Source: Prauserella_A sp040645195 (lineage in GTDB: Bacteria > Actinomycetota > Actinomycetes > Mycobacteriales > Pseudonocardiaceae). Taken from it: a DNA stretch of 64,000 bases. Positions 8,708 to 17,620 of this stretch are shown in pieces (position 1 is the stretch's first letter; every line of letters starts with the position of its first letter). Position numbers and translations under genes: made by a program. Where the stretch lies: positions 62,001 through 126,000 of the forward strand of contig NZ_JBEYXW010000011.1 of NCBI RefSeq assembly GCF_040645195.1, given 5' to 3'. The notes beneath the pieces were generated by a model, which was not told the origin of the DNA, made no database searches, and saw only the letters and a program-made list of their open reading frames with translations.

Positions 8708-9484
8708 ATGCCTGAGTACGCGGTCGAGATCGAGGATGTCGCGGTGCGTTTTCGCACCAAGAAGCGAGACGTCACCGCGCTGCGCGACGTGACGATGCGG
8801 GTGGACCCCGGCGAGTTCGTCGCGATCGTCGGGCCGTCCGGCTGCGGCAAGTCGACCCTGCTGAAGCTGGCGTCCGGCCTGCTCGCGCCGTCGGCAGGCA
8901 GCGTGCGGCTGCTGGGTGACCGCGTGTCGGGTCCGCGCAAGGACGTCGGCTACGTCTTCCAGAAGGCCGCGCTGCTGGAATGGCGGTCGGCCCGCAAGAA
9001 CATCCTGCTGCAGGCCGAAATGCGCCGCATGCCGGCGCGTGCGGCGGCGGCGCGTGCCGACGAGCTCATCGAGATGGCGGGGCTCCGCGGGTTCGAGGAT
9101 GCCTACCCGCATGAGCTCTCCGGGGGCATGCAGCAGCGCGTCGCCCTGTGCCGTGCGCTGCTGCACCGCCCACCCGTGCTGCTCATGGACGAGCCGTTCG
9201 GCGCACTGGACGCGCTCACCCGCGAACAGCTCAACGTCGAGCTGCGCCGCATCTGGCAGGAGACCAAGACCACCGTGCTGCTGGTGACCCACTCGATCGC
9301 CGAGGCGGTGTACCTGGCCGACCGGGTCGTGATGATCACGGCGAGGCCGGGCACCGTCGCCGGTGTCATCGAGGTCAACCTGCCGGTGGAGCGGGACTAC
9401 GGCAAGACCATGGCCGAGCCCGAGTTCACCAAGGCGACCCGGCACATTCGGGACCACCTCGGGGCGGCCGTCGTGGCGGACTGA
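8708..9484 (+). CDS. ABC importer ATPase (SsuB/TauB type)
   Basis: This is the ATP-hydrolysing subunit of the NMT1-type importer, 258 residues. It has Walker A GPSGCGKST, signature LSGGMQQR, Walker B VLLMDEPFGALD and the switch His in VTHSIAEA. The ATG at 8708 lies seven bases after the lipoprotein stop. With the permease and binding protein it completes one transporter. The next gene (ThuA protein) starts 80 bases later and may be cotranscribed. Confidence 0.93.
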   Translation: MPEYAVEIEDVAVRFRTKKRDVTALRDVTMRVDPGEFVAIVGPSGCGKSTLLKLASGLLAPSAGSVRLLGDRVSGPRKDVGYVFQKAALLEWRSARKNILLQAEMRRMPARAAAARADELIEMAGLRGFEDAYPHELSGGMQQRVALCRALLHRPPVLLMDEPFGALDALTREQLNVELRRIWQETKTTVLLVTHSIAEAVYLADRVVMITARPGTVAGVIEVNLPVERDYGKTMAEPEFTKATRHIRDHLGAAVVAD

Positions 9485-9564
9485 GCCGATCGCAGAATCA
9501 CCCGGCACCACAACCGAATACTTCCCGGCATGTCGTATTCGAACACTCAATGGAGAGGGTCCAC

Positions 9565-12500
9565 ATGTCCGGATCGAGACGTGCCCGTGTGCTCGCGGCA
9601 CTCCTCGCGCTGTTGCTCGCCGCCGGAATCGCCTCGGCGCTTCCGGCGACCGCGCAGCAACGCTTCAGTGTGCTGGTGTTCTCCAAGGTCACGAACTTCT
9701 ACCACGATTCGATTCCCGCCGGCATCGCGGCGATCGAGCAGCTCGGCGCCGAGCAAGGCTTCGCCGTTGAGTCCACTGAGGACGCTGCCGCGTTCACCGA
9801 TGAGAACCTGGCGCGGTTCGATGCCGTCGTCTTCAACAACACCAACTCCACGCCGGCTTCGGGTGACCTGCTCGACGCGGAACAGCGTGCGGCGCTCCAG
9901 CGCTACGTTCAGGGCGGCGGTGGCTGGCTCGGCCTGCACGCCGCCTCGGCGAGTGAACGCGACTGGACCTGGTATGAGGGTCTGGTCGGGGCGATCTTCG
10001 ATCACCATCCCGTTCCACAGGTCGGCAGGGTCAAGGTCCTCGACCGAGCCCATCCATCTACAAAGGACATTCCGGAGCTGTGGGAACAGCACGAGGAGTG
10101 GTACAACTGGCGCGTCAACCCGACCGGCAAGGTGCACACCCTCGCGCAGATCAAGGTGCGCGACGGCATCACCGGTCTCGACGAGGGCGTCGACCACCCC
10201 TACTCGTGGTGCCAGAACTACGACGGCGGGCGGTCGTGGTTCACCGCGGGTGGGCACGCCGCGGAGAAGTTCTCCGACGAGCTGTTCCGCAAGCACCTGC
10301 TCGGCGGCATCGAATGGGCTGCCGGTGCCGTCGAAGGTGACTGCTCGGCGACGCAGACCGGCAACTTCCAGCGTGTCCCACTCGTCTCCGAGGGGCTCGC
10401 GGACCCGTTCGAACTGGCCGTGGCACCCGACCGGCGCGTGTTCTACATCCAGCGCACGGGCGCGCTCAAGGTGATCGACCAGGGCACGCTCGAAGTCACC
10501 ACGGCGCTGGACTTCCAGTACACCCCGGAGATGACCAGCCAGTCGGATGGGCTGCTCGGGCTCACCCTCGATCCCGACTTCGCCGAGAACAACCAGCTGT
10601 ACCTGCTGTACTCGGATCCGGCGGAGGCGAAGCTCAACCTGTCGCGTTTCACGGTGTCGGCCGACAACACCGTCGATCCCGCGACGGAGAAGGTGCTGCT
10701 GGAGATCCCCACCTTCCGCGGCGAGGGCAGGGCGAACTCGCACATGGCCGGGTCGATCACCTTCGGCAACGACGGCAACCTCTATATCGCCACCGGCGAC
10801 AACACCGACCCGTTCGCCTCGGACGGGTTCACGCCGATCGACGAGCGCGATGGCAGGCGCGCCTGGGACGCGCAGGGCACCTCCGCGAACACCAACGACC
10901 TGCGCGGCAAGGTTCTGCGGATCACTCCGCAGTCCGACGGCACCTACACGATCCCCGAGGGAAACCTGTTCGCACCCGGCACCGCGTCGACCCGGCCGGA
11001 GATCTATGTGATGGGTCTGCGTAACCCGTTCCGCATCACCGTCGATCCGCAGACCAGCGCGCTGCTCGTCGGTGACTACGGTCCGGATGCGCGGCAGGCC
11101 GATCCGGCACGCGGTCCGGAAGGGACGGTGGAGTTCCTCCGCATCACGGAGGCGAGCAACCAGGGCTGGCCCTACTGCACGGGTAACAACACGCCGTTCG
11201 TCGACTATGACTTCGCGACCGGAACCTCCGGCGAGGCGTTCGACTGCGGCAACCCCGTGAACGACTCGCCCAACAACACCGGGCTCCGTGAGCTGCCACC
11301 CGCGCAGCCGGCGTGGATCTCCTACGCCTACTCGGCCTCGGCGGAGTTCCCCGAGCTGGGGACCGGCGGCGGCGGTCCCATGGCGGGGCCGGTCTACGAC
11401 TACGACCCGGACAACTCACGCGTCACGAAGTTCCCCGAGTACTTCGACGGCAAGTGGTTCAACTACGAGCTGACCCGCAAGTGGTTCAAGGTGATGTCGG
11501 TCCAGCAGCGAGACCAGACGTTCACCGACCCGCGCTTCGCCCCTGTCCACAGTGGAGACCTGTTGTCCATCAACTCGGTCTTCGCGGACATGGAGTGGAT
11601 CCAGCCGTTCGAGGCGCAGTTCGGCCCCGACGGCTCGCTCTACGTCATCGACTTCGGTGCCGGCAGCGGAACCGGGCGCGGTGGCAGCAACGACGGCGCG
11701 GGGATCTACCGCATCGACTACGTCGCCGACGGGCGGCCGCCGACGGCGAAGATCACGACCTCCGCCGACTCCGGCAAAGCGCCGCTGAATGTCAGCTTCT
11801 CCAGTGCGGGCTCGGCAGGCGGTGACGGCGAGCCGGTCACCTACGCCTGGGACTTCGACGGCGACGGCACCACGGACTCCACCAAGGCCAACCCGTCGCA
11901 CAAGTACACCAAGCGCGGTCAGTACACGGCGCGGCTGACGGTGACCAGCACCGAGAACCCGGACCTCACGGCCGTCGCCGTCACCGAGATCACGGTCGGC
12001 AACACCCGGCCGGAGGTGCGGATCGTGCTGCCGCCGGACGGCGGGATGTTCGAGTTCGGTGACACGATCCCGTTCCGGGTAGAGGTGACCGACCGCGAGG
12101 ACGCCACGATCGACTGCTCGAAGGTCGTGGTGCAGTCGCAGCTGGGCCACGACGATCACCTGCACCCAATGGACAACGTCACGGGCTGCACCGGTGAGGT
12201 CGCCACGGACACCGGCGACAGCCATGGGCCGGGCCAGAACCTGTACGCGGCGCTGAGCGCGCAGTACACCGACGGCGGCGGCAAGCACGGCGTGCCACCG
12301 CTCACCGGGTCGGCGCACGTGACGCTGGAACCCAAGCACAAAGAAGCCGAGCACTTCGAGGACGCCAGTGGTGTCGAGGTGCTGAGCAGGGCCGATGCCT
12401 CCGCAGGCAAGCGGCTCGGCGAGATCGAACACGGCGACTGGGTGGCCTATGACCCGATCAACCTGCGTGGCATCGACTCGCTGACCGTCAGCGCCAGCTC

Positions 12501-12744
12501 GGGCGGCATCGGCGGCACGATCGAGTTTCGTGCCGACGCGCCGGACGGTGAGCTGCTCGGCTCGGTGCACATCGCCAACACGGGCGGCTGGGGCAACGTC
12601 GTCACCCGCGACGTCACGCTGACCGATCCCGGCCGGACGGTGAAGCTCTACCTCGTGTTCGTCAACCCGGACTGGTCGGCGGACCAGCCGGACCTGCTCT
12701 CGCTGGATGTGTTGCAGTTCAACGGAAAGGGCGTGACCGGATGA
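9565..12744 (+). CDS. Secreted ThuA / glucose-sorbosone dehydrogenase / PKD / CBM6-like protein
   Basis: This large exported protein (1059 residues) begins with a Sec signal peptide. Domains in order: ThuA-like at about 33-258, a PQQ-dependent glucose/sorbosone dehydrogenase-type beta-propeller at about 272-722 (repeats such as GDNTDPFASDG and RNPFRITVD), a PKD domain at about 725-812 (TYAWDFDGDGT), an Ig-like segment, and a CBM6-like carbohydrate-binding domain at about 926-1055. ThuA is implicated in 3-ketotrehalose processing in rhizobia; the propeller suggests sugar oxidation. The ATG at 9565 follows GGAGAGGG; an ATG at 9550 is less likely. The stop overlaps the next gene (ATGA), so they are coupled. 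Confidence 0.85.
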   Translation: MSGSRRARVLAALLALLLAAGIASALPATAQQRFSVLVFSKVTNFYHDSIPAGIAAIEQLGAEQGFAVESTEDAAAFTDENLARFDAVVFNNTNSTPASGDLLDAEQRAALQRYVQGGGGWLGLHAASASERDWTWYEGLVGAIFDHHPVPQVGRVKVLDRAHPSTKDIPELWEQHEEWYNWRVNPTGKVHTLAQIKVRDGITGLDEGVDHPYSWCQNYDGGRSWFTAGGHAAEKFSDELFRKHLLGGIEWAAGAVEGDCSATQTGNFQRVPLVSEGLADPFELAVAPDRRVFYIQRTGALKVIDQGTLEVTTALDFQYTPEMTSQSDGLLGLTLDPDFAENNQLYLLYSDPAEAKLNLSRFTVSADNTVDPATEKVLLEIPTFRGEGRANSHMAGSITFGNDGNLYIATGDNTDPFASDGFTPIDERDGRRAWDAQGTSANTNDLRGKVLRITPQSDGTYTIPEGNLFAPGTASTRPEIYVMGLRNPFRITVDPQTSALLVGDYGPDARQADPARGPEGTVEFLRITEASNQGWPYCTGNNTPFVDYDFATGTSGEAFDCGNPVNDSPNNTGLRELPPAQPAWISYAYSASAEFPELGTGGGGPMAGPVYDYDPDNSRVTKFPEYFDGKWFNYELTRKWFKVMSVQQRDQTFTDPRFAPVHSGDLLSINSVFADMEWIQPFEAQFGPDGSLYVIDFGAGSGTGRGGSNDGAGIYRIDYVADGRPPTAKITTSADSGKAPLNVSFSSAGSAGGDGEPVTYAWDFDGDGTTDSTKANPSHKYTKRGQYTARLTVTSTENPDLTAVAVTEITVGNTRPEVRIVLPPDGGMFEFGDTIPFRVEVTDREDATIDCSKVVVQSQLGHDDHLHPMDNVTGCTGEVATDTGDSHGPGQNLYAALSAQYTDGGGKHGVPPLTGSAHVTLEPKHKEAEHFEDASGVEVLSRADASAGKRLGEIEHGDWVAYDPINLRGIDSLTVSASSGGIGGTIEFRADAPDGELLGSVHIANTGGWGNVVTRDVTLTDPGRTVKLYLVFVNPDWSADQPDLLSLDVLQFNGKGVTG

Positions 12745-13592
12745 GTACGCGAAGGGACTTCCTGCGCCTGGCGGCGGTGTCGAGTGCGGCGGTGGCCGGT
12801 GCGAGCGGGCTGCTGGGTGGCACGGCGCTGGCGTCGGGGCCGCGCCGCGTGCCGCCCGGCCACATCGGCATCCAGCTGTACACGGTGCGTTCGCTGATGA
12901 CCTCCGATCCACAAGGGACGCTCGATGCGCTGGGCAGGATCGGCTACTCGACGGTGGGCGTGAGCGGGTTGTACGGGCACACGCCGCAGCAGTTCCGCGC
13001 GATGCTGGACCATGCGGGACTGCGGGCGGTGCTGACGCACCTCTCGCTCGACGCGATCCGCGGCGACTGGCAGCGCGAGCTCGACAACGCCCACGTACTC
13101 GGTGTGAAATGGGTCGTGGTGCCGTCGCTGCCGAGTTCACTGTGGACACCGGCGGGCTACCGGCAGGTGGCCGCGGAGTTCACCGCGGCGGGTGAGGCGG
13201 CGAGGGCGGCCGGGCTGAAGTTCTTGTACCACAACCATGATTTCGACTTCCGGACCGTCGACGGCGAGGTGCTCTACGACATACTGGCGAGCGAGACCGA
13301 CCCGAGGTATGTGGACTTCGAGCTCGACCTGTACTGGATCATCCGCGCCGGGTACGACCCGGTGGCCTACTTCGAGCGTTATCCCGGCCGGTTCCCCGTG
13401 TTCCACGTCAAGGACATGGCGCCGGGCGGAGCGTTCGAGGACGTCGGCTACGGCACGATCGACTTCCGCCGCATCTTCCGGCGCCGGGACGTCTCGGGAG
13501 TGCGGGAGTACGTCGTGGAGCACGACCAGCCGACCGACCCACTGGTGACCGCTGCCCGTAGCTACGAAACTCTGCACACGATCCGCTTCTGA
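12741..13592 (+). CDS. Tat-exported TIM-barrel sugar isomerase/epimerase
   Basis: This is an AP-endonuclease-2/xylose-isomerase-like barrel of 283 residues. It starts with a twin-arginine signal (STRRDFLRLAAVSSAAVAGA), predicting export as a folded metalloprotein. Metal-site motifs are visible: YHNHDFDF, FELDLYWI, FHVKDM and VEHDQPTDP. Related barrels isomerise sugars or eliminate 3-keto-glycosides. It overlaps the preceding ThuA/dehydrogenase gene by four bases, so both probably act outside the membrane on the same sugar. A paralogue with the same motifs lies at 39538. Confidence 0.87.
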   Translation: MSTRRDFLRLAAVSSAAVAGASGLLGGTALASGPRRVPPGHIGIQLYTVRSLMTSDPQGTLDALGRIGYSTVGVSGLYGHTPQQFRAMLDHAGLRAVLTHLSLDAIRGDWQRELDNAHVLGVKWVVVPSLPSSLWTPAGYRQVAAEFTAAGEAARAAGLKFLYHNHDFDFRTVDGEVLYDILASETDPRYVDFELDLYWIIRAGYDPVAYFERYPGRFPVFHVKDMAPGGAFEDVGYGTIDFRRIFRRRDVSGVREYVVEHDQPTDPLVTAARSYETLHTIRF

Positions 13593-13609
13593 CCCGTTCG
13601 GGTTACCCT

Positions 13610-13664
13610 CCCCAAGGCCACCTTGGTTGCGTTGAACGCAACCAAGGTGGCCTTGGGGCTTTTT
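13610..13664 (+). terminator. Strong intrinsic terminator
   Basis: The arms CCCCAAGGCCACCTTGGTTG... and its exact reverse complement form a 24-bp inverted repeat with one base between, directly followed by CTTTTTCG. It sits 18 bases after the isomerase stop and ends the 6778-13592 transcription unit. From here to 13867 I see no convincing gene, only short open stretches with GC-rich composition. Confidence 0.92.
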
Positions 13665-13867
13665 CGTTTACGTAGCGTGAGGTGGAATGGCTAGGCTGCG
13701 GCCCGGTGTCCTGGGAGGGGAGTCACTGTGCCGGCCTGGCTGTTCGCGGCTTGCCGGACCGGTCCGCGCTGCTCGGGCTGGTGGCGCTAGGGCTGTTCCG
13801 CCTCGCCGCTCGCGCGCCGACCGCCGTCGTCCACAGTGGCACGCCTGGCTGAGGCAGACTCAGAGCC

Positions 13868-14821
13868 GTGGAACTCGTGACGATCGACGACATCCGCGCC
13901 GCCGCCGACCGCATCCGCGGCGCGGTCGTGCGCACTCCGCTGCTGCCGAGTCCGTGGGCCGACGCGGAACGCCCGTTGTGGCTGAAGCCGGAGAACCTGC
14001 AACCGATCGGCGCGTTCAAACTGCGGGGTGCGCAGAACGCGATCGCCGGCCTGGACGCGCGCACCCGCCGGCGCGGGGTGGTCGCCTACTCCAGTGGCAA
14101 CCACGCGCAGGCCGTCGCCTACGCCGCCCGCACGTTCGGCATCCCGGCGCACATCGTCATGCCCGATGTGACGCCCCAGGTCAAGGTCGACAACACCCGT
14201 GCTTACGGCGCGGAGGTGGTCCTGGTGCCGATCGGCGAGCGGGAGTCAGCGGCCTACGAGCTGGTGGAGCAGCTGGGCGCGGTGCTGGTCCCACCGTTCG
14301 ACCACCCGGACATCATCGCAGGGCAGGGCACGATCGGTCTGGAGATCGCGACCGACCTGCCCGATGTGGAGCTGGTCCTCGTGCCGGTCAGCGGCGGCGG
14401 GCTGGCGTCCGGCGTCGGCACGGCTGTCAAGGCGCTGGCCCCGGATGCGACGGTGATCGGCGTGGAGCCGGAACTGGCCGGCGACTCACAGGAGAGCCTG
14501 CGGGCAGGCGTGCTCGCGGACTGGCCGATCGACCGGCGTGCCCGCACCATTGCCGACGGCCTGCGTTCGCAGCCGTCGGACCTGACGTTCGCGCACCTGC
14601 GCGCTGTGCTCGATGACATCGTGACCGTCAGCGAGGACGAGATCCGATCGGCGATGGCGACGCTGGCGACGAAGGGCAGGCTGGTCGCCGAGCCGAGTGG
14701 CGCCGTGGGCCTCGCGGCCTACCTGCACAGGGCGGGTGAGTTGCCCCGAGGGCGGACCGTGATCGTGGTCTCGGGCGGCAACGTGGACCGTGATCTCCTG
14801 GCCGACGTGCTCGGCGGCTGA
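13868..14821 (+). CDS. PLP-dependent threonine/serine dehydratase-like enzyme
   Basis: This is a fold-type II pyridoxal-phosphate enzyme that deaminates Thr/Ser or a related hydroxy amino acid to a 2-oxo acid, 317 residues and without a C-terminal ACT domain (catabolic type). The Schiff-base Lys is K51 in GAFKLRGA; the phosphate-binding loop is SGGGLA; SSGNHAQAVA is the conserved substrate loop. The GTG start at 13868 sits at the end of a gene-poor stretch after the terminator. It is a single gene; a hydroxyaspartate or threonine substrate cannot be decided from sequence. Confidence 0.88.
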   Translation: MELVTIDDIRAAADRIRGAVVRTPLLPSPWADAERPLWLKPENLQPIGAFKLRGAQNAIAGLDARTRRRGVVAYSSGNHAQAVAYAARTFGIPAHIVMPDVTPQVKVDNTRAYGAEVVLVPIGERESAAYELVEQLGAVLVPPFDHPDIIAGQGTIGLEIATDLPDVELVLVPVSGGGLASGVGTAVKALAPDATVIGVEPELAGDSQESLRAGVLADWPIDRRARTIADGLRSQPSDLTFAHLRAVLDDIVTVSEDEIRSAMATLATKGRLVAEPSGAVGLAAYLHRAGELPRGRTVIVVSGGNVDRDLLADVLGG

Positions 14822-14862
14822 GGATTAGTGTGGGTATGTAGCAGACGAAGGGATGTTTACCC

Positions 14863-15270
14863 ATGTTGTTCGGCGATGAGCACGTCCGCCGCTACGAGGA
14901 GACCAATGGTGAGGTCGGCCACGACTGGGAGCAGGACGCACCGGTCCTGATCCTCACCACCAAGGGCCGTAAAACGGGACAACCGCGCAAGTTCGCCCTG
15001 ATCTACCAGGAGCACGAGGGCGACTACCTGGTCGTCGCGTCGAAGGGCGGCGCCGACAACCACCCCGGCTGGTACCTCAACCTGCTGGCCGAGCCCGACG
15101 TGCAGGTACAGGTGAAGGCGGACAAGTTCGCCGCGAAGGCACGCACGGCCGGTAAGGAGGAGAAGGCTGTTCTGTGGCCCAAGATGGTCAAGGTCTGGCC
15201 TTCCTACGACGAGTACCAGAACAAGACCGAACGGGACATTCCGGTCGTCGTGCTGGAGCGTGCCGACTGA
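14863..15270 (+). CDS. Ddn/DUF385 nitroreductase-family protein
   Basis: This is a small split-barrel protein of 135 residues related to the mycobacterial deazaflavin (F420)-dependent nitroreductase Ddn. Typical motifs are LTTKGRKTGQPR, VVASKGGADNHPGWYLNL and the C-terminal PVVVLER. Family members use F420H2 to reduce quinones or other acceptors at the membrane. The ATG has GAAGGG upstream. It leads a run of closely spaced genes to 17585. Confidence 0.88.
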   Translation: MLFGDEHVRRYEETNGEVGHDWEQDAPVLILTTKGRKTGQPRKFALIYQEHEGDYLVVASKGGADNHPGWYLNLLAEPDVQVQVKADKFAAKARTAGKEEKAVLWPKMVKVWPSYDEYQNKTERDIPVVVLERAD

Positions 15271-15291
15271 ACTTCCGGGAAGGGGACCAGG

Positions 15292-15465
15292 ATGAGGCAG
15301 CAGCCGACCGTCGAGGTGGCCGGTTTGCTCGCCAAGCTCGCGGAGGCCGAACACCAGGCCGAGCGCGGCGAGTTCAACCCGGCGGAGGTACCCGGCCTGG
15401 TGCGGGCGCAGCGGATCGTGCGCGATCTCGCGGGGTGGCCGACGCAATCCGGCTCCGGCCACTAA
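15292..15465 (+). CDS. Small helical hypothetical protein
   Basis: This is a 57-residue protein beginning MRQQPTVEVAGLLAKLAEAE and ending in TQSGSGH. It has a ribosome binding site (GGGAAGGGG) before the ATG, lies 21 bases after the Ddn-like gene, and overlaps the start of the acyltransferase gene by about 30 bases. It is mostly amphipathic helix with no recognised domain. The tight spacing and Shine-Dalgarno favour a real gene. Function unknown. Confidence 0.6.
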   Translation: MRQQPTVEVAGLLAKLAEAEHQAERGEFNPAEVPGLVRAQRIVRDLAGWPTQSGSGH

Positions 15466-16175
15466 CCGCGCTGCGCTGGTTTCCCCGGAGCAGACGCGGA
15501 TTCTGGTTCGGCCTGGCCATCGATCTGATCGCACCGGTGCTCGCGGTGGGCACCAGGTTGCGGGTGTCGGGCAGCCGGCACCTGCCGCGCGACGGCGGTG
15601 TGCTCGTCGCCTGTAACCACCTGTCGTTCGCCGATCCGATCATGGTGACGGTGTACTGCCTGCTGGGTGAGCGCGTCCCACGGTTCTTCGCCAAGGCGGG
15701 CCTGTGGAAGGTGCCGGTGGTTCGCAGTGTGATGCGTTCTGGTCGGCACATCCAGGTGCACCGCGGCAAGGCGAGCGCCCTGGAGGCGTATCGCGACACG
15801 GTCGATGCCGTGCGCGCGGGTGACTGCGTCGTCGTGTTTCCCGAGGGCACGTTCACCGACCGCGCGGACGGCTGGCCGATGAAGGCCAAGACCGGGCTCG
15901 CCCGGGTGGCACTCACGACGGGGACTCCTGTGGTGCCGCTGGCGTGCTGGGGGTCGCAGCACGTGTTGCCGGAGGGCGTCTGGCTGCCGCGGGTGTTTCC
16001 CCGGCGCCGGGTCGAGCTGGTGGCCGGCCCGCCGGTGGACCTGTCGGATCTGGTGACCGACAAGCCGACCGCGAGCCAGCTCCGCGAGGCAACGGAACGC
16101 ATTATGACGGCGGTCACGTCGTTACTGGGTGAAGTGCGTGGGGACGACCCGCCACCCGAAATAGTGAAGGCATAA
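15435..16175 (+). CDS. 1-acyl-sn-glycerol-3-phosphate acyltransferase (PlsC family)
   Basis: This acyltransferase transfers a fatty acyl group to lysophosphatidic acid or a related acceptor at the membrane. The roughly 246-residue protein has the block I motif H-X4-D (NHLSFAD), block II (RFFAKAGLW), block III FPEGT and block IV (PVVPLACWG). The GTG at 15435 overlaps the preceding small gene; no better start exists before the conserved region. It is 9 bases from the dihydrolipoyl dehydrogenase gene and may be cotranscribed. Confidence 0.88.
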   Translation: MADAIRLRPLTALRWFPRSRRGFWFGLAIDLIAPVLAVGTRLRVSGSRHLPRDGGVLVACNHLSFADPIMVTVYCLLGERVPRFFAKAGLWKVPVVRSVMRSGRHIQVHRGKASALEAYRDTVDAVRAGDCVVVFPEGTFTDRADGWPMKAKTGLARVALTTGTPVVPLACWGSQHVLPEGVWLPRVFPRRRVELVAGPPVDLSDLVTDKPTASQLREATERIMTAVTSLLGEVRGDDPPPEIVKA

Positions 16176-16184
16176 TCGGCGACC

Positions 16185-17585
16185 ATGAGCGAACACTTCG
16201 ACGTTGTGGTGCTGGGGGCAGGGCCCGGTGGGTACACCGCCGCCGTCCGTGCGGCTCAGCTCGGATTCGACACCGCCATCATCGAGGAGCGTTACTGGGG
16301 TGGGGTGTGCCTGAACGTCGGCTGCATCCCGTCGAAAGCATTGCTCCGTAACGCCGAACTGGCGCACCTTTTCACCACGGAAGCGCGCACGTTCGGCATC
16401 CAGGTCGACGGAACGGTGACCTTCGACTACCTCGCCGCGTTCCAGCGCAGCCGCAAGGTCGCCGACGGCCGTGTCAAGGGCGTGCACTACCTCATGAAGA
16501 AGAATGCGATCACGCAGTTCGAGGGGCGTGGCGCGTTCGTCAGCGACAAGGCGATCGAGGTGCGCCGTGCGGGTGGGGAGACCGACACGATCACCTTCGA
16601 CCACTGCATCATCGCGGCGGGTGCCACCCCGAAGCTGCTGCCGGGCACCTCGGTGAGCGACCGCGTGGTGACCTACGAGGAGCAGATCCTCGCGTCCGAG
16701 TTGCCGGACAGCATCGTGATCGCCGGTGCGGGGGCCATCGGCGTCGAGTTCGCCTACGTCCTGCACAACTATGGCGTGAAGGTCACCATCGTTGAGTTCA
16801 TGGACCGGATGGTGCCGCTCGAGGACGAGGAGGTGTCGGCGGAGCTGGCCCGGCGGTACCGCCGACTCGGTATCGACGTGCTCACGTCGACCCGCGTGGA
16901 GTCCATTGAGGACGATGGCGAGCGGGTTCGGGTCACCGTGTCCAAGGACGGCGAGCGCCAGACCATCGAGGCTGGCAAGGTGCTGCAGGCCATGGGTTTC
17001 CAGCCCAATGTGGACGGTTACGGGCTGGAGAACGCGGGCGTGCAGCTCACCGAGCGCGGCGCGATCGATGTGGATGGCCGCTGCCGCACGAGCGTGCCGC
17101 ACATCTTCGCCATCGGTGACGTGACGGCCAAGCTCATGCTCGCCCACGCGGCCGAGTCGATGGGCATCATCGCGGCCGAGACCATCGCCGACGCCGAGAC
17201 GATGGAGCTCGACTACCGCATGATCCCGCGGGCGACCTATTGTCAGCCGCAGATCGCCAGCTTCGGCCTGACGGAGGAGCAGGCGCGTGCGGAGGGCTAC
17301 GACGTGCAGGTCGCGAAGTTCCCGTTCACGGCCAACGGCAAGGCACACGGCCTCGCCGACACCGTGGGCTTCGCCAAGATCGTCAGCGATGCCAAGTACG
17401 GCGAGCTGCTCGGTGCGCACCTGATCGGCCCCGAGGTGACCGAGCTCCTGCCGGAGCTGACCCTGGCCCAGCAGTGGGACCTCACGGTGCACGAGGTGGC
17501 CCGCAACGTTCACGCCCACCCGACCCTCGGCGAGGCAGTGAAGGAAGCCATCCACGGCCTAGTCGGCCACATGATCAACATGTGA
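16185..17585 (+). CDS. lpdA: Dihydrolipoyl dehydrogenase
   Basis: This is the flavoprotein E3 of 2-oxo acid dehydrogenase complexes, reoxidising dihydrolipoamide with NAD+. The 466 residues show the FAD motif GAGPGGYTAA, redox-active disulfide GGVCLNVGCIPSK, NAD-binding GAGAIGVEFA, second FAD motif FAIGDV and the C-terminal HAHPTLGEA with the catalytic His-Glu pair. Length and motifs are complete. It is the last gene of the co-directional run from 14863. The long open frame on the other strand here is a GC-skew shadow. Confidence 0.95.
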   Translation: MSEHFDVVVLGAGPGGYTAAVRAAQLGFDTAIIEERYWGGVCLNVGCIPSKALLRNAELAHLFTTEARTFGIQVDGTVTFDYLAAFQRSRKVADGRVKGVHYLMKKNAITQFEGRGAFVSDKAIEVRRAGGETDTITFDHCIIAAGATPKLLPGTSVSDRVVTYEEQILASELPDSIVIAGAGAIGVEFAYVLHNYGVKVTIVEFMDRMVPLEDEEVSAELARRYRRLGIDVLTSTRVESIEDDGERVRVTVSKDGERQTIEAGKVLQAMGFQPNVDGYGLENAGVQLTERGAIDVDGRCRTSVPHIFAIGDVTAKLMLAHAAESMGIIAAETIADAETMELDYRMIPRATYCQPQIASFGLTEEQARAEGYDVQVAKFPFTANGKAHGLADTVGFAKIVSDAKYGELLGAHLIGPEVTELLPELTLAQQWDLTVHEVARNVHAHPTLGEAVKEAIHGLVGHMINM

Positions 17586-17620
17586 CCTCCCGTCAGCCGG
17601 GAGCGGGGGACCGGCCCCGT

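Noticed and set aside
9515..9541. Inverted repeat CGAATAC/GTATTCG before the ThuA gene as a terminator
   Set aside because: A 7-bp stem with a 13-base loop and no T-run; could be an operator but too weak to call.
11416..13149. 577-codon minus-strand open frame opposite the ThuA protein and isomerase genes
   Set aside because: Antisense to two well-supported exported proteins and lacking any recognisable motif.
13687..13867. Short gene between the terminator and the PLP dehydratase
   Set aside because: Several frames are open but all are short, lack conserved features and have no agreed start; one ends in a helix-like stretch, too little to call.
16122..17555. 477-codon minus-strand open frame opposite lpdA
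   Set aside because: The plus strand encodes a complete dihydrolipoyl dehydrogenase; the minus frame is His/Arg/Gly-rich shadow sequence.
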